Of a stretch of 64,000 nucleotides of DNA, positions 1 through 10,795 are shown one piece after another; the first letter of the stretch is position 1; each line of letters opens with the position of its first letter. The stretch covers positions 68,907 to 132,906 of the forward strand of contig JALRME010000038.1 in assembly GCA_026120035.1 (NCBI GenBank), written 5' to 3'. The notes below the pieces were generated by a model. It searched no databases. It saw only the letters and a list, made by a program, of their open reading frames with translations, and was not told where the DNA came from. This DNA comes from Coleophoma eucalyptorum (Eukaryota > Ascomycota > Leotiomycetes > Helotiales > Dermateaceae). Position numbers and translations under genes: made by a program.

Positions 1-314
1 AACGGTATCTATGAGCCAATTCACGGTAGGAAACTTCCCCATTCTCAAACCAAACAATTTACTAAAGCCATGCAGGTTCCGCTCCAGATATCTCCGGACA
101 AGGCATTGTCAACCCCGTCGGTACTATTCTCTCCGTCGCCATGATGTTGAAGTACTCTCTGAACCTTCCGGTCGAGTCAAAGGCTGTCGAGGAGGCCGTT
201 CGAAGAACAATTGAGAAGGGTATTCGAACTAAGGATATTGGTGGATCAGCAAAGACTAGCGAGGTTGGTGATGCTGTTGCTAAGGAGTTGGAGGCTGTGT
301 TGAAGGAGCTATGA
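1..314 (+). CDS. LEU2: 3-isopropylmalate dehydrogenase, C-terminal part (5' end outside window)
   Basis: This is the end of the leucine-pathway enzyme that oxidatively decarboxylates 3-isopropylmalate with NAD+. The visible exons are 1-25 and 76-314. The intron 26-75 (GTAGG...TGCAG) splits a glycine codon. The spliced product reads NGIYEPIHG then [16 protein letters not shown], the conserved C-terminal block of the isocitrate/isopropylmalate dehydrogenase family (the E-P-x-H-G-S-A-P-D-I motif lies around the cofactor site). The last residues form the usual helical end (...[12 protein letters not shown]) and the TGA is at 312-314. The start and the first three quarters of the enzyme lie upstream of the window. 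Family assignment is firm; the gene name assumes a single-copy yeast-type LEU2 orthologue. Confidence 0.93.
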
Positions 315-815
315 AGATGAAGATATGACGATATGTGTGAACGAAAAAAAAAAGCTATAAAGCTATCATTCGGTATACTGCGGCCTACAGCCCTCATATA
401 TGCTGAGTAAGGGGTGTAAATATACATGAAAATCTGTGATATTTATTCGTCACTTTAACGCTGCTATAGCATTTTCCAAATTATGAAGTGATTAGCCTTG
501 TGGAGGACAACCTTGTAACCTAGGGAAGATTCTTCTTCACAACACCACCAACTCCTGAACTGACTTGTGAGGCTCTATGGGGGCCTCATACCTGTCACAC
601 GATGTGAAATGTCCACACCCTATATCAACTGAGGAATTAAAATTATTGAATTTGAAATACTGACCAGGTCTCACTGGGCTTCCCTGGTTATTCAGAACAG
701 TCTCAGTGAGTTAGATTTCATGGAGAAAAAGATGTCCTTGTTAAATTAGCATGGAAATCTGAGTTAGTCTATTATACTAAATCTTCCATTTTCTGCGATA
801 TTTTAAACCCAGTTT
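315..815. other. Intergenic, convergent 3' flanks
   Basis: This lies between two genes that converge on it (LEU2 on plus, the small unknown gene on minus). It is AT-rich, with an A-run near 344-353. I see no ORF or RNA gene that I would defend. Confidence 0.6.
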
Positions 816-1337
816 CTAATTCTTCCCTGTCTTCCTCCTCTTCATGCCCTTGTTAACAATCTTCTTCTTCTTTTCCTTTATCTCGGTTTCCGAAAGCGCG
901 AATTTATCTGCATACTCGTCGTCATCGTCATCATCGGAAGACAAAGCATGGCGGTCTGAGTAATTATCAAAGCTAACAGTCCTGGAGGGTATAACTATGG
1001 GACGGAAGCTCATATTTGATGCCTCGGGGTACGGTATTTTAGCAGCCAGCGGCGGCGGTTGAGTTGCTGGTGCAGAAATGGTTGTGGCCTTAGCTGGACC
1101 CTGCTTCTGCAGATTGACTTGAGTAGTGGTATTTGGGTTGTGATCCGTTTGAAAAGCTCCAATGGCATACTGTTGTGATTCTAGCTCCGGCCCTGGCTCA
1201 GTTGTGGTTGCGTAAGCTTCCATGAATACTCCAAATATGTTATCAAAGCAGGCCACGCAGTCTTGGGGGTGAGTGTTGCCATGGTGTATGGTACACACTG
1301 CTTGTGCTGATGGATCTTGAATACTTGGTGCTGACAT
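816..1337 (-). CDS. Small protein of unknown function with acidic run and basic C-terminus
   Basis: I do not recognise this protein. The ATG at 1335-1337 gives 173 residues starting MSAPSIQDPSAQ. The reading frame is open for another 89 codons upstream, but that part translates a CA microsatellite and looks non-coding, so I prefer this start. Near residues 13-31 there is a cluster of Cys and His (C-x2-HH, H, C-x2-C) that could bind one metal ion. A Ser/Asp run (SSDDDDDDEYADKF) near residue 140 is followed by a very Lys/Arg-rich tail ending KRRKTGKN, which resembles a nuclear-localisation signal. An acidic patch next to a basic tail is common in small nuclear or nucleolar proteins. An extra upstream exon cannot be excluded. 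Confidence 0.55.
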   Translation of the reverse strand: MSAPSIQDPSAQAVCTIHHGNTHPQDCVACFDNIFGVFMEAYATTTEPGPELESQQYAIGAFQTDHNPNTTTQVNLQKQGPAKATTISAPATQPPPLAAKIPYPEASNMSFRPIVIPSRTVSFDNYSDRHALSSDDDDDDEYADKFALSETEIKEKKKKIVNKGMKRRKTGKN

Positions 1338-2358
1338 TGTTCTTAATGTGCAATGCATTGAACTCTGATATATCCATCTAAAATGAGAAGACTGAGTATC
1401 GCGATTCACTCGAGAACAAGTACATACGAGTTCCTTTGTTTGAAATTTGCTACCAAGAACGGATAGATCCCGAAGGACTTCCTTCATATGCCGGATACGA
1501 TACTGCCATATGTCAAGCCTTTGATCTCCAAATGTTCGAACAAAGCATTTGCTGTTGTAAGGGATCACATTGCCACACACACGCACACACACGCGCACAC
1601 ACACACACCCAAATCTGCCTTTACAGATGGATCTAAATGAATATAGTACTCCTGCTCACTTTTCCTGACTTAAGTTTTCGATATTGATGGTTCTTGTAAA
1701 TAGATGTGAGCTATACCTTGTAAATTACGTCGCTTAAATTGGAAGTCCTTGTCTACTTCTCAATGAAATAGGTAGGAAACATATTAAAACCATGAAAGAA
1801 GCGGTTGTTTTGTTGTCTAATTGATTTGTTGGATTCCAGGGACTTGAATAGAGCGTATACCATTTCTATTCACTATTCTGAATTTAGAGAACGTACTTGA
1901 ACTGGCGATGGCTTAGGCCCCATCGCAAAACATCATGGCAAATTTGCTCTGTCAAAACCCGACAGGAAGTCTCGAGGCCTAGAATTGGTGTTTATTTAGA
2001 ATAGTTATTTAAAAACGAACAAAAAGATGGAATGGTGTCTATGCAATACACGATGCGTTTGAGTTCTATGAATAAGGTAGTTGTTGCACAAAATGCAATC
2101 CTCGGCCATTTGTTTAGCCGATGACGTAGAACAAACGACCCCTTGAACGCGCAATAGTGTCCTCCCTTGGACCATTCGTGTCTATCATATCTAGATATCA
2201 ATTGATTTGCATCACAAAATAATCATCGCACCTGTCCGATTGATCTGTGTTTCCTACAAAGATATCATCTGTTCTCAATGCAACTAGCAACTAAGCAGAA
2301 ATAACGCATACACAGTAGGCCAGCATAACATAACCTTCTTCAGAGCAAACTATCTACA
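1338..2358. promoter_or_regulatory. Divergent intergenic region between two unknown genes
   Basis: About 1 kb separates the starts of the minus-strand gene ending at 1337 and the plus-strand gene starting at 2359, so it should hold both promoters. It contains a CA microsatellite at 1574-1609. Nothing else stands out, and short ORFs here look like noise. Confidence 0.5.
1574..1609. repeat. CA dinucleotide microsatellite with CG interruptions
   Basis: About 36 bases of CA repeat interrupted by CG steps. It lies in the 5' flank of the minus-strand gene that starts at 1337. Confidence 0.9.
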
Positions 2359-3144
2359 ATGTCCGGGATTCCAGTCTATACGCAGAGTCCTATTAATGCT
2401 GTGAAAGCAACAGCAGCAACTCCTCAGACTGCAGCGCCTCCCATACAACTAGCACCCAAAGCGCCAAACTCGGCGGCAGCAACATCGACGGCAACAGCGC
2501 CAACATATCCTGCTGCACAGCCAGGAGCTGCAGCACCGACAAACACTGAAGCAGCTCAGAGATACACGCCCTTGCAGCCGACTCCAACAACCAAAATTAA
2601 CGAGAGTGATCCTCCTGCGCCGCAGCCTGGAGCTGTGCCTACCACTGGATTCCAGAGCAGCATCCCACCTCCGCCCAAAGTTGGACAGTCTTACCAGTCA
2701 TACCAACCTGCTCAACCAGAACCTGCGCATGATATGCCACAGCGATACCCTCCACAGATGGGAATGCCCCCACCTACAGGTGCGTTTGGTGGCCAACCGC
2801 CAAGTTCATCAACAACTACCGCGAACACACCCTCGTCGGCATATCCTGTTGCGTTGTCGGTACACGATGCTCGAAAACAGAGTCTAGAACATCCTCCGGG
2901 TTACCATCAGAACGTTTATGCTTCAGAACTCACTAGCGATCAGCGACGTGCACAAGAAGCAAGCAATGCATCGACGCAAGCCTCAGCTGGGTTGCCAGGG
3001 CTTGGTGGATTGAGTAATATGGAAGAAGGCAGTGGACTCGATGCTGCAAGTATCTTCAACACTGCTAAAAAGTGGGCTCAGGTTGCGGGCGAGAAGATAT
3101 CGGAGGGAGAAAAAGAGGTCTGGCGCAGGATCAATAAGGAGTAA
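2359..3144 (+). CDS. Pro/Ala/Gln-rich protein with conserved-looking C-terminal helix, unknown function
   Basis: A single-exon ORF of 261 residues from ATG 2359 to TAA 3142-3144. Residues 1-150 are low complexity, rich in Ala, Pro, Thr and Gln, and probably disordered. Residues 160-200 are less biased (SVHDARKQSLEHPPGYHQN). The last 33 residues (from about AASIFNTAKKWAQ to EVWRRINKE) look like an amphipathic, charged helix and are the part most likely to be under selection. I have the impression that this C-terminal block recurs in ascomycete hypothetical proteins, but I cannot name a family. No signal peptide or membrane segment is visible. A disordered adaptor with one C-terminal binding helix is a reasonable guess only. 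Confidence 0.75.
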   Translation: MSGIPVYTQSPINAVKATAATPQTAAPPIQLAPKAPNSAAATSTATAPTYPAAQPGAAAPTNTEAAQRYTPLQPTPTTKINESDPPAPQPGAVPTTGFQSSIPPPPKVGQSYQSYQPAQPEPAHDMPQRYPPQMGMPPPTGAFGGQPPSSSTTTANTPSSAYPVALSVHDARKQSLEHPPGYHQNVYASELTSDQRRAQEASNASTQASAGLPGLGGLSNMEEGSGLDAASIFNTAKKWAQVAGEKISEGEKEVWRRINKE

Positions 3145-3692
3145 CAAGGGACGCTTGGGATGAATGCTGGGATCATCAGCTCACAATCAAGAAGGAATGA
3201 ACCTGGTGACAGACTTTCTTTTTTCTTCCTTGTTGCATGCGGCACACCCATATTGGTTCGGAAACAAAACAAAGTCCTGTATCATGAACTTATCGGCGTT
3301 CGACGGACAGTCCCCCTTACAGATTTCCTTGTTCCTGGAGGCTCAAAATAGTGCTATGGGAAAGCCTAGGTGTTTGTTTCGTCGCGGAGAACTTGTTTCC
3401 TACTCTTGGATTGCTTTTCTTTGCGCGCATGAAGATGGGTAGACTATTGGTTTAAGGGTGAAGCAAACAGAAAGACGTCATGGAGGTGCTATTAGGATCA
3501 TAACGAGGTTTATGACATGGTTGTTTAGGGGTACTCTAGGTTGTCTTTCCTCTGGTATAGGCAGGCAGGGTATGATATGATAGTTACGACTCAGTTTTCG
3601 AGGGAATGGTCGCTATAGGTGGGTTCACGATGAATGGGATAGCGAAGGATTGTGGTTGCTTGCTACCGTTCTGTTCCTGCCATGCACGTCCA

Positions 3693-3710
3693 GTACGCGT
3701 AAACGCGTAC
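3693..3710. promoter_or_regulatory. Perfect 8-bp inverted repeat holding two MluI cell-cycle boxes
   Basis: Arms 3693-3700 (GTACGCGT) and 3703-3710 (ACGCGTAC) are exact reverse complements separated by AA. Each arm contains ACGCGT, the MCB element bound by the Swi6/Mbp1 (MBF) complex in yeasts. It lies about 550 bp downstream of the 2359-3144 gene and 5.1 kb upstream of the next start codon. Binding is inferred only from the motif. Confidence 0.45.
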
Positions 3711-6700
3711 ATGTTTACTCTATCGGAGAATTAGTGATGAATGGTTTTTACTCAGCTGAACTCGTATCCATCCTTACCAAATATGCCGGAGTCTTCAAAC
3801 GAAGATCCTGGGGAATAGACCGCCAGCTACGAGGTTTAAGTGGATCTGATATAGGTGAAGTATACCTTAGTTGTCGATTTTAAAGTCGCATATCAGTGGA
3901 TTGGGCTGTTATCGATTGGCTGATAAGGTGCTTATAATAAGGCTTCTTATTGACAGAGATCTTTGTCCCCTTGTCTGCACGGCTTCTCTTTGCCTCTTTC
4001 CCCTTTCTACAAAGAAGGAACAAGTTGTTCGGTCTTTGGCTACTCCTTCCTATTTGGATTCCGTTATTCATGCAAAGTTGCAAACAACCCGTTGCTGTCT
4101 GAATTCTTTCTGCTAGACTAGGCAGACTCGATCTAGTACCTGAGAGGGTTCGCTTTTGCCAGACACTCGGCTCCTGCTGATGAGTCTACTTCCTAGCTCT
4201 TCATTCATACTCTCTGACTACTGGACCCGATGTGAGCGCTTCCTCATCAACTCCTAGCAACCCGATAGCTAGAGGGTTTTCATAGGTGAATTCGATATAG
4301 AATCTCCCATAAAATATATCCCGAAAGAGCGACATGCAGTACCTCCAAGAACCCTCGTCCTACTTACCCTCCTTTCATCTTTTCTTTTTTTGGATGTTTC
4401 GTTTCCATTGCGCAACTCATATAAGCGGATACCCCGAACGAGCATGGAGCGCAGAGAGTGCGATTCTCCGGAAAGACAAATAAGAATGTAATAAAATTTT
4501 CTCTACCTGAGAACGCCGGATTTGGAAGCGGGAAAGATGCAGTGCAAGCCTTGGTGATACCTAGAGAAGAATAGAGGGTGTGGGGCGTAGATTGAAGGAC
4601 CGCCTGTAAGTTCTAAGAATACCTCATCCTCCCCTTGTCCGGGACGGGAGACGCGATTTAGGGCTACGACGCTATTTATCTCGGGCAAATTTAACCTGTA
4701 CTAGAGGGCGAGATGTAGTGGTGGCGAGCATCATATAGGTAGATTGGGAGGTTGCACTCAGGATTGTAGATGACGGTCTGGAATAAGGTGACAGTCGTGA
4801 ATACTCGCTTGTTTGATGCGCACTGGTGTAGCACTGTAAGTTTGTTGGTGGCCCGAGGTGCCCTTTTCGGATTCGGATCTGGTTTATAAGGGCTCTTGTA
4901 CTTGGCCGAGGCATCAGCATCCGTATTCGCATGGGAGGAGTAACGTCGTGAGGACTGAGAGCTTACCAAAAAGCTAGTCACAGTAGCTGTTGGTGGTAAG
5001 GCCGCTCAAGTTGCCGGGAAGAGAGACAGCCATACTTCCGTATCCGCACCCCAAACATGGAAAGCTCGGAAGTAGATCCTTGAGACATGCTCAATTACCC
5101 GGACGAAGCCGCTAAAATGATGGCGGTCGACCCGTAGAGGCCTAATTTTCACGTTGATCAGGGAACGTTAGCCATCATCATTTCTCTGACGGCAGGTTTG
5201 ATGATTGCAGTCCTCGAGTTTGAAGTTCCAGACCATGAGGGGATCTGGGAGTTCTTGTTTGATCAGGATGGGCCGAGGATACGGCTGTGGGAGGTCAGAG
5301 AAAAGGAATGCCAAGCCGGTATCTTATCCTGGGATGCTGAACGGGTGTACTACGGTGGGAGAGTAAGATCTGGCGTCGGGCACTCCCATGAGACTGGTCC
5401 AGCTACCGATGCTGAGGGAAAGGGCTCTGGGTTTGGGTCTTTGGGCGTGGCATCTTTGACAGTTGGGCTTGGGCTTGGAGGAGAAAGAGGCAATGGAGTT
5501 TGGTCTGATTTGATTGCGCGAGATGGACCGGAGGAGGGTATTCCTGGGCCAGGTCGGAGGGATGGGCATCTACGCGATTACTCTACACTCGAATACTTGG
5601 TACGGACTGCAAAGGCCATCGACAAAAGTTGGCTGGAGCAGCGATGGTCAAGGCGCCTCCTCTTATCTGTAACGTGCAAGAGCCTCGCTTACTCCGCATC
5701 TGAAACCGAAACATGCATGTCCCCTGGCGTCCACCCATGCCATTGCCACGAGGTGCTGTCATTGGTGCCTCGCCAAATTCAACGACAACATCGTGAAACC
5801 CCAGGTGGGCATCGTCGGCTTCCTCTTCCTCCCCCCTCTCCTCCCAATCCTGCTGCTGCTCCATAGCAGACCGACCCAATTCAGCAACTCCGGCAAGAGC
5901 GGGCTCGTACTACTGCTACAGCAAGACAGCACGCTGGCAACGTAAAACAGACGTAGCTCAGCACAGCTGTTGCCAACACATCTTGAACTGGTTTTTTTCG
6001 ACGGACGACACAGACACAGACGGTTCTCCAGGAGGAAGGATTGGGATCTGCTCGCATCAATATCCTTCCGATCGTTCCCCAGACCCTTCTTGGACCTCGG
6101 CTTGGATCGCGACACACGTTTGCCACGATGGGGCACGAGAGTGAGAATTGATCATGAATGCCTATCATTTTGCACCATCATTCCTTTTGATCTGATGTAT
6201 CTACGCCAACCTGTGTGTACTTTCTGCTGCCGTTCCCATCTCCTATAGTCTGTTCGCCTTAACTCTCTGCCTGCTCGTGTACATTGGTGGCTTCGCGACT
6301 TGCTGGCCACTCACAGGTTCCACAAGCGTCCTTATTAGGGCTGATATGCTCTGCTGTACATCTCGCTACGCAATCATACCCTTGCTGGCGTGGAAGATCC
6401 TCAAACAAGAGCCGAATCTTGCAACTGAAGACAGCATCCTGGTCATCTAGACAGGATCCCTTGGGTGCGGAAGAGCGTGCGAGCGGAGACCGAGCGACTG
6501 ATTGTGAGAATAAGTCTTCCTTGATAGCACAGTAGTGCAAAGGCAGCAACACCAACGAAAGCAGAGAGTAAGCTTGGGCACCTTACCACATTTATGGCCG
6601 AATCCTTTGGTGGCTGATTTCAAAGTTGGGGCACGGAGTGACGTGCTGCTGCTCTCACTCGCCGAGCCATACAAATTGAGAAAGAAGAAAATAGCTACTT

Positions 6701-8129
6701 AACTCAATCAGGATGCGTATAGGTGTTACAGAGAGAGACAATCAATTGTCATCTTGCGGCTGACTCAAGGTCCGTGAGTGTTTACTATCCCCAGTGGAAC
6801 GAGAATCAGCCATAGAGAAGAAGACAGGACAGATCTCTCGTGCCACTCAGGACCGTTGCTTCTCAGATGGTGGGCCTCTACATCATATATGTCTTGCCTG
6901 GTACTGCTCGTTGTGGCATGCTTCCGAGCCCGATGTGGCCGTGTACTTTATAGAAAAGGACTGCTCATTTACCCCACGTGGATGACATGGCACCGTATCT
7001 CCGGAAAGGGCAAGCCAGGGCAGGCACAAAATAGATACTGCAGCAGATAGGCCGGAAGAGCAGCCAGGAGGGGTGTGGTGTGGTGATGCCGCTCTGCAGT
7101 ATTGTACTATACTGTGTAGTGTATGGTACGGAATATTTGTGCCTTAGGCCACCAGCCCCGTGGCGCGCTATGGATGAGACGCGACCACCGACAAGCCACC
7201 CCCTTCTGGATTGCTAGACGAACTCATCCCCCGGTCGCTGTTCCATGTTCATAACTACTCCTCGTCGACATCCCCCCAAAGGGACGAAGAAAAGACCAGC
7301 TCAGGATGATATGATGCCAGGACCAGGACCAGGTCTGTAGCAAAGTTGCAAGCGACGACACCCACCATGGTGGTGTCGAACCAGGGGCTGCTTCTTCTGC
7401 CCTTCTACCCGTCGGCCAGTTCAACCCTGGCTGCTGGTCCATGTCCCCTCCATGGATCCCTCCTCCATGGCTCTATTTGCGCTCACTGACTCTTGTCCTC
7501 TCCTCAAATCTCCTTCTCTGTAGATACTTCCATCTTGCGCAGCTCAATGGGGGAACAGACACCTGCAGTCTGCCAGACAGAGGTTGCCAAGAAAGACGGG
7601 GCCAAGCGTGCTTCGTGCTTCCAGGCTCTCGTCAAGACAAGTTTTGGCTGGTTTGATTCTGTATCATGTCTCAGAAAGACCAGCATTGCTAGTCGTGGAT
7701 CCTCGCTCTCTCCACAAGGCTCAACCTCCAGCTCCTCGCACCCAAACTCGCACATCCCATCATATCATATCACATCACTCCGTAAGTTGCTGCAACCCGA
7801 GCAGGGCACACTGGCACAGGGCTGCCAGGGCTTCGGATTTCGATACGGTGGGGTCGACAGCAGACAAGCTGTGCGAGAGAGCAGAGAGGGTCAGGGTACC
7901 GTCCGGTACTCCTGCTGCCCCGTGAGTGGTCGATGACGATGAAGACAAGAAGCTGCTTGTGGCAGGGCTTCCCTCCTACTTTCTTTCTTAAGCTCATGGA
8001 TACTCTGCACTGCCTTCTTCCACCTTTTCCCGCGCCCTCCCAATCGCAACTCTTTCTATTCGATTCGTCTAGTCACTCCTTAACGCCTTTTTTGGTGCTT
8101 TTTAATTTCCTTTCCTCTACTCTCTGCTC

Positions 8130-8135
8130 TATATA
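8130..8135 (+). promoter_or_regulatory. Possible TATA element for the Rua1-type gene
   Basis: TATATA followed by a pyrimidine-rich tract, about 690 bp before the start codon. It sits at the upstream edge of the ATG-poor stretch, which is where a promoter for a long leader would be expected. The motif alone is weak evidence. Confidence 0.25.
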
Positions 8136-8568
8136 CTGGGAGCTGGCTCTCATCTACGTCAAGCCAGCCTGCGTCGATCCCCAAACGAGCTTGTTTCTAT
8201 AACCATCATCCTTCTACGCATAGGACAACTCATCACACTCATTTCCCACGCCACCAGCAGCACCCTTCCCACTACCTACGCAGGTACACGGGCACAACCA
8301 TACTAATCCTCCAACCCACATCCTCATCACGAGGCATCGCTGTCCATTCTCGTTTCACGGAAGAGCACCACAGAAACTCTACCCATTCCTTACACAGGCA
8401 CCCTCGGACGAGTAGCATAAATCCAAGAGTTGCACATCGTCCGATCTTAATCAATCTTGTAAGTTACAAAATCACAAGCCCTACGAGCACTACCCAGTAT
8501 TCCTCCGATCCCTGAGCCGGTGGACCACCTTTTCCCATCTTTTCAATAAGACATCGTGGCTGACGACG

Positions 8569-8601
8569 ATGTCCACAGGGCTTCCTCCACTGCTACTATA
8601 A
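8569..8601 (+). promoter_or_regulatory. Upstream ORF 1 (10 residues) before the Rua1-type gene
   Basis: ATG at 8569 opens MSTGLPPLLL and stops at TAA 8599-8601. It is one of only two ATGs in the ~800 bases before the main start, so a scanning ribosome would meet it first if this part is kept in the mRNA. Confidence 0.4.
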
Positions 8602-8640
8602 TCGCTTGGAAGACTGTTGAATAAAGGTTGGCCCGCCGTC

Positions 8641-8673
8641 ATGGACCCCAATCCTAATCAAGGGGAGTTGTAA
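8641..8673 (+). promoter_or_regulatory. Upstream ORF 2 (10 residues) before the Rua1-type gene
   Basis: ATG at 8641 opens MDPNPNQGEL and stops at TAA 8671-8673, 145 bases before the main ATG. It begins much like the main protein (MNPNETVK). It lies within a possible leader intron (GTAAGT at 8459, CTAG ending 8724), so it may be spliced out in some transcripts. Confidence 0.4.
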
Positions 8674-8818
8674 GGTCTCCAAAAGCCCCTCCCAAGTCAT
8701 TGTACTTACCCTCCACCTACCTAGCCGACAACACTTACACCAGCAACCTTCCTTCTCATTCAATCTCAACAACAAGTTCAGAAGAGATTATCCCCCTCGT
8801 TCTATCTCCGCCGCCAAC

Positions 8819-10795
8819 ATGAACCCCAATGAGACTGTAAAGCAGGAATCGGTTGGACTTGGTGGAATGTGGTCTTCACCTGCTGCTCCTCAACCTATGG
8901 CTCGAAGGCCTCGACCAGCAACCATACATGAGACCGGATTCTCGTATTGTATGCCAGAAGAGTACACATCACTGCCTGCTTGGGATTCATCAACTATGCC
9001 GATGCAACAGATGCATCATGAGCAACACCTACATGATGGGCTTCCTGGCGATCATCATATGCACCAGGACAACCACCTCCACCACGATGGACTTTCACAA
9101 ACCTACTCAGTACACCAAGACTTTTATCCTACATCTGTGGGAAACAGTAAGTTGAATAGACACCGATTGGGTGCTCTAACTAACGTAGCAGCAGATGGGT
9201 GGACTGCAAAGCCCTGCGATGATAACATGGATATGCAGAGCCTGGACACAGATATGAATATGGGTCAAGCGTATACCTCTGATGAAGCTGTTCCCATTCT
9301 TGACTTACGATACTCTGGGAATGGACAGGAGAATGACCAGATCAACTTCGAAAACGCTTACAATTCTCGACGTCTTTCAGGATCTTCATTCACATTGTCA
9401 ACGACGCTCTCAGAGATGCCCTCATACGAGGACTTTTCCGCCACGCTATCCGAGGCCCCATCATTCAGTTCAGATTATCCACCACCCTCCAACCGCAATT
9501 CATTGATGTCATCTACACAATTATCGCCGGTAGCATCGCCTAGAATGACCCCCCAGAATCGTTCTGAACTTGTGCGGACTCAGAGCCGTGGTCGAGCATC
9601 ACCGTCGCCAAGACCGAGTATGCGATCAGCACCCTACACTATGGAGACCACTCGTGGTAAGAGATGGTCTACAGGATCATATGCACCGACACCAAATCGA
9701 CGTCCTTCTCCTTTCGTCTATCATCATGGACATGAGGCTTTCCCACACCCTCCTCGTATGTCATCTAGACATTCATCACCTACCCTTCCAAATGCTCAAC
9801 TTCCATTGAACTTGAGTAATCTTCAACAGACCCAGCAACAACATCCATTCATGTTGCACAACAACACTGGCTTTCATCGAAACACCATGCTTCTTCCATC
9901 TCACTCGTATCACGAGCCTCACCAATTTGAAACACCACCTCCTCTGTTGTCTCATGGTCTGTTCCGGATGCTTCAATCGAACGCGGACCCACATTCCCTG
10001 CACACTCACTACTCGGATTTAAGCGACCCGCCCGATCTTTACGCGTCGCTTCACGAGGAGCAGATACCTCCGCCTCCCGAGGATATGAACCCGTCGGACC
10101 CGGATCTCATTCCACATGAGCAGGTAAGGAATTTTCTCTTTGGGTAAGCTCAGTGATTGATTTTTTTCTTCTAGGAACTCCGTTTTGAGAACGATTTGTA
10201 TACTCCTCGCTGGGTTAGAGGTCATGGAAACCGAAGAGAAGGGTGGTGTGGAATTTGTAAGCCAGGAAGATGGCTAGTTTTGAAGAACTCAGCTTTCTGG
10301 TACGACAAATCCTTCACTCACGGAATATCGGCGGCTACCGGAAGTCCATTGTAAGTTCAATCCTGAAGTGGATATATTCAAGATATTGACCATTTCCAGC
10401 CAAGAGCCAAATGAGACACGAAGAATGGACGGAAATCCAGATGTTTGGGAAGGTCTTTGTGGCAGCGTAAGTTATCAAGACCAGGACTATCAGGACCATA
10501 CTAACTTTCCAAGTGTAACGAATGGGTAGCATTAGTGAGCAGCAAGAAGAAGGGAACAACTTGGTTCCGACACGCATACAAATGCCACACTCACCCAAAG
10601 ATCAAAGATGCACCAAAACGTCGACGAGAATCCTCTCATACCCGAGCATTAGGAGCAAGTCATATGGCCAAACCAAAGACAGAAGCGCCTATGACACCAC
10701 AGTCAGGGAGCAATTCAACATCGAATACGCCTACGACAAACGGCTTACCACACAAAACGATATCACCATTAGAAGGTCTTTCGAATATGATTTAG
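8819..10795 (+). CDS. Rua1-type zinc-binding transcription regulator
   Basis: Five exons: 8819-9146, 9192-10123, 10175-10350, 10400-10466, 10514-10795, giving about 594 residues. Residues 1-430 are His/Gln/Ser/Pro-rich and probably disordered, with many HH and MHQ stretches. The end carries the fungal Rua1 C-terminal domain (formerly DUF4451): TPRWVRGHGNRREGWCGIC, then GRWLVLKNSAFWYDKSFTHG, then LCGSC, and a final H-x4-C-x-H set. These Cys/His pairs would hold zinc. Rua1 of Ustilago maydis activates glycolipid genes; other family members are poorly studied, so the target here is unknown. The first intron (45 nt) is in frame and free of stops, so the exact acceptor (9188, 9191 or 9194) is uncertain. 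The leader appears long with two uORFs. The domain call is firm; the function is inferred. Confidence 0.85.

Larger units (their letters stand above)
3145..8818. other. Long gene-poor region; distal part probably leader of the Rua1-type gene
   Basis: This is 5.7 kb with no gene I can defend. It holds a perfect inverted repeat at 3693-3710 (listed separately). From about 8000 onward it is rich in C and T and strikingly poor in ATG: between 8000 and 8818 there are only two ATGs, each opening an 11-codon ORF. That pattern suggests transcribed leader rather than promoter. An open frame at 5198-5866 (222 codons) is Gly/Arg-biased and matches no family I know. Confidence 0.5.

Noticed and set aside
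5198..5866. 222-codon open frame on plus strand
   Set aside because: Gly/Arg-biased, matches no family I know, is overlapped by several other open frames and lies in a region without splice or promoter support.
7370..7395. Second B-box-like GGTTCGACACC on the minus strand
   Set aside because: Only three T-stem pairs form and there is no upstream tRNA structure.
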